58,457 nucleotides of DNA, taken from contig JAKURV010000009.1 of the NCBI GenBank assembly GCA_022452035.1, forward strand, positions 14,496-72,952. Reading direction: 5' to 3'. Position 1 is the first letter of the stretch. Every line of letters begins with the position of its first letter. Source of the DNA: Acidimicrobiales bacterium (GTDB lineage Bacteria > Actinomycetota > Acidimicrobiia > Acidimicrobiales > MedAcidi-G1). Below, in pieces: positions 53,067 through 58,457 of this stretch. Under the pieces are notes generated by a model. That model made no database searches and was not told the DNA's origin. It saw nothing but the letters and a program-made list of their open reading frames with translations. A program made the position numbers and the translations under genes.

Positions 53067-53837
53067 GTGGATCGTTCTGAGTTCTCCGACCATGTGGCAT
53101 CGAACCGGATCGTTTGGGACAGCTGGGCTGACGAGTACGTGGCGGCGGGCCGGCGGGCCTGGGGTGACGATCAGCCCCAGTGGGGGATTTACGGCATCCC
53201 AGAGTCTGCGGTTGGGTTGATCGACCCCTTCGATGGTGGCGATGTGATCGAGTTGGGGTGTGGAACGGCTTACGTTTCGGCGTGGTTAGCGCGACGGGGT
53301 GGCCGACCGGTCGGGATCGACAACTCGGCGGCACAACTGGCGACTGCGGCGAGTTTCCAGAAAGAGTTCGACCTGCGGTTTCCGCTCATCCACGGCGACG
53401 CGGAGAGGTTGCCGTTCGCCGACGAGAGCTTCGACTTTGCGATCTCCGAGTACGGATCGGCCATCTGGTGTGATCCGTACCGGTGGCTTCCCGAAGCGGC
53501 GAGAGTGCTGCGCCCCGGAGGCCGCCTGGCGTTCCTAGGAAACTCCGTGTTGATGACACTTTGCGTGTTCGACGACAACGAGCCAGCCAGTGACCGGTTA
53601 CAGCGTCCGCAATTCGGGATGCATCGCTATGAGTGGCCCGACGATCCGGGGGTCGAGTTCCACATCTCCCATGGTGACCGCATCCGACTCTTGCGCGCCT
53701 GCGGGTTCGAAGTCGAAAACCTCATCGAACTTCAACCACCTGTCGACGCCGAAGAAACCCGCTATCCGTTCGTGAACCTCGACTGGGCGAGGCAATGGCC
53801 GATCGAAGAAGCGTGGATTGTCCGCAAGACGGGTTAA
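53067..53837 (+). CDS. SAM-dependent methyltransferase (class I)
   Basis: This 256-residue protein has DVIELGCGTAYVSAWLARRGGRPVGIDNSAAQL, then FPLIHGDAERLPFADESFDFAISEYGSAIWCDPYRWLPEAARVLRPGGRLAFLGNS, the standard order of motifs I to III. The ending IEEAWIVRKTG is typical of a subgroup of actinobacterial methyltransferases. GTG 53067 has no upstream ribosome binding site; a TACTCAT a few bases before it could be a -10 element of a leaderless message. Substrate unknown. Confidence 0.82.
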   Translation: MDRSEFSDHVASNRIVWDSWADEYVAAGRRAWGDDQPQWGIYGIPESAVGLIDPFDGGDVIELGCGTAYVSAWLARRGGRPVGIDNSAAQLATAASFQKEFDLRFPLIHGDAERLPFADESFDFAISEYGSAIWCDPYRWLPEAARVLRPGGRLAFLGNSVLMTLCVFDDNEPASDRLQRPQFGMHRYEWPDDPGVEFHISHGDRIRLLRACGFEVENLIELQPPVDAEETRYPFVNLDWARQWPIEEAWIVRKTG

Positions 53838-53846
53838 CCAGGGCGA

Positions 53847-54380
53847 CTAGGGAGACACCCCGTGGGTGTCGGTCTCGAGGACGAAGACCCGAATGACACG
53901 GTGGTCGGCCCTCCCCCGGTATTTGGTGTAGCCGGGGTAGACGGCACTGGCCAGATCAAAGATCCGATCCGTTTCGGCTTCGTCGGCCCGGCGGGCCACC
54001 ACTTCCACGGAACGGTCCTGGTATCCGACGGTTGCCGACGGATCGGCTTCGAGGTTGTACACCCAGCCAGGTGTGTTCTTCTGGCCGTAGTTGGATCCGA
54101 TCACCGCAAGGTCTTCTCCCACCGGGATGCCGAGAAGCGGCATAGTCCGGCGCTTCCCGGTCTTCGCTCCAGTAGTGGTGAACATCACCACTGGCAACCC
54201 TGCCAGGAGGGCCGGGACGGTCAGCCGACCTCCAGAGACCTTGAACAGTGCCTTGTCCTGTTGGTAGAGGGTCTTGGAAAACAGCCACGCCATGGGCGGT
54301 GTCGAGGTCACCGTCTGGATCATCCGTTGTAGAGCGTTGGCTGGTTTCACTTCAAAGCCCAACTCGCGCAGTGCACCCAT
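53847..54380 (-). CDS. F420H2-dependent (Ddn-like) reductase
   Basis: This 177-residue protein belongs to the deazaflavin-dependent nitroreductase family. It has RLTVPALLAGLPVVMFTTTGAKTGKRRTMPLLGIPVGEDLAVIGSNYGQKNTPGWVYNLEADPSATV and the C-terminal YPGYTKYRGRADHRVIRVFVLE. Members bind F420 in a split beta-barrel and reduce quinones or other acceptors. The cofactor is a good marker for actinobacteria. It is convergent with the methyltransferase gene. Confidence 0.9.
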   Translation of the reverse strand: MGALRELGFEVKPANALQRMIQTVTSTPPMAWLFSKTLYQQDKALFKVSGGRLTVPALLAGLPVVMFTTTGAKTGKRRTMPLLGIPVGEDLAVIGSNYGQKNTPGWVYNLEADPSATVGYQDRSVEVVARRADEAETDRIFDLASAVYPGYTKYRGRADHRVIRVFVLETDTHGVSP

Positions 54381-54499
54381 AACTCACCTCCCAGCAAGAA
54401 GTTAACCACTGGCCGGCCGCACGGTCCCGGTGGGGAACCCCGAGGCTGACGCGACCTGTTGAATACATCACCCGAGTTGAAAGCGGCGTTGCGGTTCTC

Positions 54500-55429
54500 T
54501 CAGTTGTCGGAACACGCGGTGTAGAGCCGGTCCTTGAAGGCGGCTTCGTCGACATGCCACACCACGCGAATGTTCGGGGGCTCGGAGTTGATCCGACGAT
54601 CAGGGAGCGTGGCGCCGCGGGTAGGTCCGTCGAGACCGACCACTAGACGTTCTTCGGTCGCCTCGGTGACGATCGAGTCATCGAGGGCGACGGCCATGGC
54701 TACGGGATCGGGGAAGTCCATCCCCTCCAGACCATTGGCACGACAGAACTTTTCGACCTCCGCGTTGATGTCAACCGCGAACCGGCCCAGCCGACCGCAC
54801 GATTGCAGTCGTTCCGTCTCCGGAGGAGTCATCACCGCGTAAGTGCGGCTGATGTTCCACCCGATCATGGTTTTTGCCCCGGCAGCATCGAACACGGCTG
54901 TAGCTGCCTCGGGATCGGCCCAGACGTTGTACTCCCCGACGGGATTGACGTTGCCCACCCCATCAGGCGAGCCGGCCATCAGGAAGGTGTGCACGAATCG
55001 GGAAAGGAAGTCAGGATCCTCGGCAAGGGCCGAGGCGATGTTGGTAAGCGGGCCCAGGGTGACCAGCGTGTGCCGGTTTGGTTCTTCGGTGGCCACTCGA
55101 AGCAAAGCATCCACAGCATTCTCAGGTTCCGGCTCACGTGACGGTGCTGGCAGATCGGCGCCCCCCATCCCGTCCTCACCGTGGACCATCTGTGCGGTCT
55201 CAAGAGGTCGAAGAAGTGGCTGGTCGGCCCCTACGTGAACGGGCACGGTGGCGTGATCAACAAGATCCAGGGTGACGATGGCGTTACGCACAGCCAGGTT
55301 CTGTGGGACGTTGCCGGCGACAACGGTGACCATGCGGATGTCGACCGAAGGATCCCGTGCCGCCAACACGAGAGCGACCGCATCGTCAGAAGCAGTGTCG
55401 GTGTCGACAATGAAGCTCCGCCTCGTCAT
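54500..55429 (-). CDS. Inosine-uridine type nucleoside hydrolase
   Basis: This 309-residue enzyme has the calcium-binding N-terminal motif FIVDTDTASDDAVALVL (DxDxxxDD), VTVVAGNVPQNLAVRNA, TLVTLGPLTNIASALA, FLMAGSPDGVGNVNPVGEYNVWADPEAATAVF and the C-terminal DFPDPVAMAVALD. It cleaves ribonucleosides to base and ribose. Its start overlaps the stop of the cupin-like gene (ATGA at 55429-55426), so the two are one transcript. Confidence 0.9.
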   Translation of the reverse strand: MTRRSFIVDTDTASDDAVALVLAARDPSVDIRMVTVVAGNVPQNLAVRNAIVTLDLVDHATVPVHVGADQPLLRPLETAQMVHGEDGMGGADLPAPSREPEPENAVDALLRVATEEPNRHTLVTLGPLTNIASALAEDPDFLSRFVHTFLMAGSPDGVGNVNPVGEYNVWADPEAATAVFDAAGAKTMIGWNISRTYAVMTPPETERLQSCGRLGRFAVDINAEVEKFCRANGLEGMDFPDPVAMAVALDDSIVTEATEERLVVGLDGPTRGATLPDRRINSEPPNIRVVWHVDEAAFKDRLYTACSDN

Positions 55430-55950
55430 ATCGAATACCCGAGTGACTCAGAGGCGCCGGCCTCCGCCGAGACCCCAGAAGTGTTCGGCCGGGCGTTGCG
55501 TATGGCGAGGTACTCCCTGTGGTCCTGATAGTTCCCGTCGATGACGAAGCCCCAGCCGCGGCCGTGTGGCTTGCCGGCAGCGAAGATCGTCCACACCGGA
55601 CGGTCGCCCCGGGTGCTGACAATGCGGTGGACAGTGTCGGCGTCGATCCGGTTGACCTGCCCCGGGCGGTACTTACGCACCTCGTCGCCATACGGACCGC
55701 GTTCTTCGACGTAGCTGCCCTTCACAATCAGGCTGCGGGACCACGAGAACGGATGGGTATGGGGATAAGGGTCACGGTCAGGAAGATTGATGGAATGCAG
55801 GAAAATCGAAACGAACGGTGTGTCGAATCGCCACCGCTCCAGATAAACCCGCTCCGGTTCGACAACGTCGTAGATGAGCTGTCGCCGGGCAAACGACCAA
55901 CGCCATTCGCCATCAACCAGGTTCTCCCTGTGACGCCAACCCCATTTCAC
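55426..55950 (-). CDS. Cupin-fold protein of unknown function
   Basis: This 174-residue protein looks like a single cupin: HSINLPDRDPYPHTHPFSWSRSLIVKGSYVEE, then KYRPGQVNRIDADTVHRIV and PVWTIFAAGKPHGRGWGF. The H-x-HxH region and later His suggest metal binding. It is cotranscribed with the nucleoside hydrolase downstream. A sugar-binding or isomerase role in nucleoside salvage is possible but not shown. Confidence 0.75.
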   Translation of the reverse strand: MKWGWRHRENLVDGEWRWSFARRQLIYDVVEPERVYLERWRFDTPFVSIFLHSINLPDRDPYPHTHPFSWSRSLIVKGSYVEERGPYGDEVRKYRPGQVNRIDADTVHRIVSTRGDRPVWTIFAAGKPHGRGWGFVIDGNYQDHREYLAIRNARPNTSGVSAEAGASESLGYSI

Positions 55951-56084
55951 TACGACTCAGGGTAACGAACGACTCCCTAGATTTCAGATTCGTACCTCGG
56001 CGGCAGCCCGGATGGCTACTGATGTCTCGAAGGTTGGTTGAATGATCGGCCAACAACGATCGAAGCGACCCACAGGAACCATCC

Positions 56085-57053
56085 ATGACCCGGCTCGGCT
56101 ACCAGATTCCCAACTTCACCTACCCCAATACCCCGGAAGCGGGCATTTTCGATTCCGTAATTGCGCAGGCCAAGGCGGCAGAAGCTGCCGGTTTCGACAG
56201 GGTTTTCGTAATGGACCACTTCTACCAACTCCCGGGACTTGGCGCCCCCGAAGAGCCAATGCTTGAGTGCTATTCGGTCCTGTCCGCACTCGCTCAACAC
56301 ACCGAGACAGTCCGACTTTCTGCACTGGTGACCGGCAACACCTACCGGCATCCGACCCTTCTGGCCAAGACGGTGACCGCTCTGGATCACCTCTCGTCGG
56401 GACGGGCGACGTTGGGGATCGGTGCCGGGTGGTTCCAACTCGAACACGACTCCCTCGGTTTTGAGTTCGGCACGTTCACCGACCGGTTCGAGAAGCTCGA
56501 AGAGGCACTGCAGATCGTGATTCCGATGCTTCGCGGAGAGAAGGTGAGTTTCGCGGGGAAGCACTATCAGGTCTCCGACGCGGTCAACTCCCCGCCGCCT
56601 GTTTCCCGTATTCCGATCATGATCGGCGGCAGTGGTGAGAAGAAGACGCTGCGGATGGTCGCCCAGTACGCCGACGAGTCCAACCTCTCGAGCGGTCCGA
56701 TCAACGAGATCCCACACAAACTCGAGGTTCTTGAGGAGCACTGCGAACGTCTAGGCCGCGACCGATCAGAGATCGTCGTCACGAAACTGCAGATGGTCTG
56801 CGTGGCCCCAACCATGGAAGAAGCAGAATCGGACCTGCGCGAGGTCGGAGCAGCAAAAGGATGGTCCGACGAGGTCATCGAGATGGCCAAGATGATCCTG
56901 ATCTACGGCGATCCCGACACCGTCGGAGAAAAACTCCAAGCGTGCATGGACACCGGCATCGACGGGATGACCATCAACCTCGCCGCCAACGGTCACAAGA
57001 CCGAACGCATCGGCCTCCTCGGCGAAATCGGATTGGCAGCAACGGCGAGTTGA
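56085..57053 (+). CDS. LLM-class F420-dependent oxidoreductase
   Basis: This 322-residue TIM-barrel flavin or F420 enzyme (luciferase-like) has GFDRVFVMDHFYQLPG, VRLSALVTGNTYRHPTLLAKTVTALDHLSSGRATLGIGAGWFQLEHDSLGFEFGTFTDRFEKLEEAL, FAGKHYQVSDAVNSPPPV and PIMIGGSGEKKTLRMVAQYADESN, which are standard for the F420-dependent branch. It is a single gene between convergent and divergent neighbours. The substrate is unknown. Confidence 0.9.
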   Translation: MTRLGYQIPNFTYPNTPEAGIFDSVIAQAKAAEAAGFDRVFVMDHFYQLPGLGAPEEPMLECYSVLSALAQHTETVRLSALVTGNTYRHPTLLAKTVTALDHLSSGRATLGIGAGWFQLEHDSLGFEFGTFTDRFEKLEEALQIVIPMLRGEKVSFAGKHYQVSDAVNSPPPVSRIPIMIGGSGEKKTLRMVAQYADESNLSSGPINEIPHKLEVLEEHCERLGRDRSEIVVTKLQMVCVAPTMEEAESDLREVGAAKGWSDEVIEMAKMILIYGDPDTVGEKLQACMDTGIDGMTINLAANGHKTERIGLLGEIGLAATAS

Positions 57054-57075
57054 TAATTGGCGTTCTGATTACCGC

Positions 57076-57939
57076 TCAACACGCCCGGCTTCCAGCTAAT
57101 GCCAGCGCCGCTCGATCTGCCGGAGTGATCGAAGAGTTCAGGGCGATCACGGGGTACATGTAGCTGTCAGGGTCGTTGGAGTGGCCGATTCCGAAAACGT
57201 GCGAGAGCTCGTGGGCGATGGCCATCTTCTTAGACAACCTGTCAATCTCACCTTCGGGCATGGTGTCGAAGAGGCTGCTCGAGAGTCGAATCCTGGTGCT
57301 TCGCGGGGTCTGTTGACCACGCTTATGGGTGGCCCACATCGTTGCGGCTGCGAGTTCATTCGGATGCATCACCGTGTTCTCCTTGTCGATCCAGTGGATG
57401 GCAATGGTGTCGTCGCCAGGCTTGGAGATCCGCTGCGCTGCTGTTGAGAACTCCTCGCCCCGTTCGCTCGCCCCCTTGGTCACAACGACGTTCAGACCGG
57501 TCAGTTCCTTCAGGCTCAGGAGTACCGAGATGGTTGCGTTTCTCATCTGGGGACGAGTCGCCGCTGCAATATCTTTATCAATGAAGATCTCAGTGGTGAT
57601 TCTCGTGCACTGCGGCCAGAGCAGGTTGCCGAATCGATTCGACACGGACGGGTTGCTCCCTGCCAGGTCAAGTTCGGAGATGAAGTTTCCCGATCCGGTC
57701 GGGTAGATCGCGAGCAGTTTCGCTGCCTCCCAGTCCAACTCGACGCGGATGTTTCCTTCTTTAATCGCTGGTGACCAGGATTTCCCGTCCAGGGTGAGGT
57801 TGTAACGAAGTGCGACCTCGGGTTCCTTCTGTTCCGGCCTGGCTAGGAAGCCGACCAGCACCAGGCCGGCAACTATGCCGGCCAGAAGCAGCGAGATCCG
57901 CCTGAGTAGGCGGCGACGGTCCTCAGGGCTTCTGGCCAT
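57076..57939 (-). CDS. Membrane-anchored metzincin-type zinc metalloprotease
   Basis: This 287-residue protein has a basic N-terminus and one hydrophobic segment (residues about 15-33), a beta-rich region with CTRITTEIFIDKDI that resembles matrixin N-termini, and near the end the metzincin site HELSHVFGIGH (242-252) followed by SYMYP with the Met-turn. The third His ligand is H252. It is similar to small matrixin-like proteases (archaemetzincin/matrixin group) and should act outside the membrane. A probable surface protein is encoded in the same direction upstream. Confidence 0.8.
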   Translation of the reverse strand: MARSPEDRRRLLRRISLLLAGIVAGLVLVGFLARPEQKEPEVALRYNLTLDGKSWSPAIKEGNIRVELDWEAAKLLAIYPTGSGNFISELDLAGSNPSVSNRFGNLLWPQCTRITTEIFIDKDIAAATRPQMRNATISVLLSLKELTGLNVVVTKGASERGEEFSTAAQRISKPGDDTIAIHWIDKENTVMHPNELAAATMWATHKRGQQTPRSTRIRLSSSLFDTMPEGEIDRLSKKMAIAHELSHVFGIGHSNDPDSYMYPVIALNSSITPADRAALALAGSRAC

Positions 57940-58017
57940 TGGATGCCTAGTTGCGCCGGGTCAATCGAGGACCGGGGCGAACCGGTTCGGTAGGTGAGCC
58001 ATCGCATGCGGCCACCA

Positions 58018-58457
58018 TCACGATTCTCGGCGTCGTTTGAGTTCGTGGTGGTCGCCGTCAGGGTTGTCGGCGCAGTCAGGGTTGTCGTCCGGGTCGACGA
58101 GAACACCGTCGCGGTCGGTGAGACGCTTCTCGCAGTGTTGGCAGCGGCGACGCCGAGAGACGAGCAGAAGAAGCAACCCGGCGGCTAGGGCGGCGACGAC
58201 CGGTTTCCACCAGTTGGTGCCACTCCCGGTGCCCTCAGGTTCGGCGGAGGTGAGGGATTGACGAATCACCCCGTCGCCCGGGTCGCTGGCGTCGAACGGG
58301 TCGGTGCCGAGTTGGTTGATTTCTTGGCTGTCGCTGATCCCGTCCCCGTCGCTGTCCTGGGTTTCCGGCGATTCAGGCTCTTCGGTGGTGTCTGGGCCTT
58401 CGGTGGTGGTGGTAGTGGTGTCTGGGCCCTCGGTGGTGGTGGTGTCTAGGCCTTCGG
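58018..58457 (-). CDS. C-terminus of a surface protein with TSP3-like calcium motif (cut by right edge)
   Basis: The minus-strand frame is open from the right edge to 58018 and gives about 146 C-terminal residues. They contain a Thr/Glu/Gly/Pro/Asp repeat region (EGPDTTTTTTEGPD), a DSDGDGISDSQEINQLGTDPFDASD block matching thrombospondin type 3/calcium-binding repeats, one membrane-spanning segment (VVAALAAGLLLLLVS), a basic stop-transfer patch, CQHCEKR and an acidic tail (DPDDNPDCADNPDGD). This is a typical anchored exoprotein end. The upstream part is beyond the window. Confidence 0.75.
   Translation of the reverse strand, partial: EGLDTTTTEGPDTTTTTTEGPDTTEEPESPETQDSDGDGISDSQEINQLGTDPFDASDPGDGVIRQSLTSAEPEGTGSGTNWWKPVVAALAAGLLLLLVSRRRRCQHCEKRLTDRDGVLVDPDDNPDCADNPDGDHHELKRRRES
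58385..58457 (-). repeat. Imperfect tandem repeats encoding (E)GPDTTTT
   Basis: About two and a half units of 24-30 bases share ccttcggtggtggtggt and gtgtctgggcc; they encode Thr-rich linker units in the surface protein. The array may continue beyond the right edge. Confidence 0.6.

Overview
The window reads as a chromosomal segment of a high-GC actinobacterium, most likely a marine Acidimicrobiia-type lineage. The pointers are an acyl-CoA carboxylase beta subunit followed by a tiny epsilon-type subunit, F420-type enzymes (Ddn-like and luciferase-like), lipoproteins with Thr/Pro-rich linkers, many GTG/TTG starts, dense ATGA gene overlaps, and sulfonate and selenium genes of a kind common in ocean bacteria. 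The taxonomic call is inference; no rRNA gene is present.

Layout. 1-489 holds the truncated start of xseA (minus). 713-9447 is one tightly packed plus-strand operon: acyl-CoA synthetase, livH, livM, a two-domain substrate-binding lipoprotein, livF, livG and a MarR regulator. 9488-16925 carries a dimethylglycine/sarcosine-dehydrogenase-like flavoprotein, divergent from a taurine-type aminotransferase, a TauBC-like ABC transporter without its own binding protein, phosphate acetyltransferase and an EamA permease. 17014-22027 carries a TetR regulator, a fused FeS/NrfD membrane protein and a molybdopterin oxidoreductase (SoeABC-like). Together these could import and dissimilate taurine-like sulfonates, but Xsc is not in the window. 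22063-26359 is a TetR divergon driving two amidohydrolases and an SDR. 26370-29466 is another TetR divergon whose minus-strand operon encodes an unknown protein, a UGSC-family selenoprotein read through an in-frame UGA with a SECIS-like hairpin, and an SDR.

29488-46442 is mostly housekeeping: two tRNA-Ser genes, tadA, SRP RNA, dnaX, recR, a DnaA-box spacer, methylmalonyl-CoA epimerase, a 5'-3' exonuclease, a LOG protein, acyl-CoA carboxylase beta and epsilon, aat, a cyclophilin, lysC, two lipoproteins, asd, MazG-like, YbaK-like, EamA and a sulfatase of phosphonate-monoester-hydrolase type. From about 46.5 kb to the right edge the content becomes accessory and spot samples look less GC-rich: MFS, tandem DUF2061, siderophore-interacting protein, DUF971, an unknown protein, a circularly permuted flavin amine oxidase, two methyltransferases, a Cys-rich mini-protein, an F420-type reductase, a nucleoside hydrolase with a cupin-like partner, a luciferase-like oxidoreductase, a metzincin protease and the C-terminus of a cell-surface protein.

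The strongest unusual signals are (i) one lipoprotein fusing a TauA-type and a LivJ-type binding domain while the nearby TauBC lacks a binding protein, (ii) the UGSC selenoprotein operon under an 11+11 palindrome, and (iii) the circularly permuted amine oxidase.
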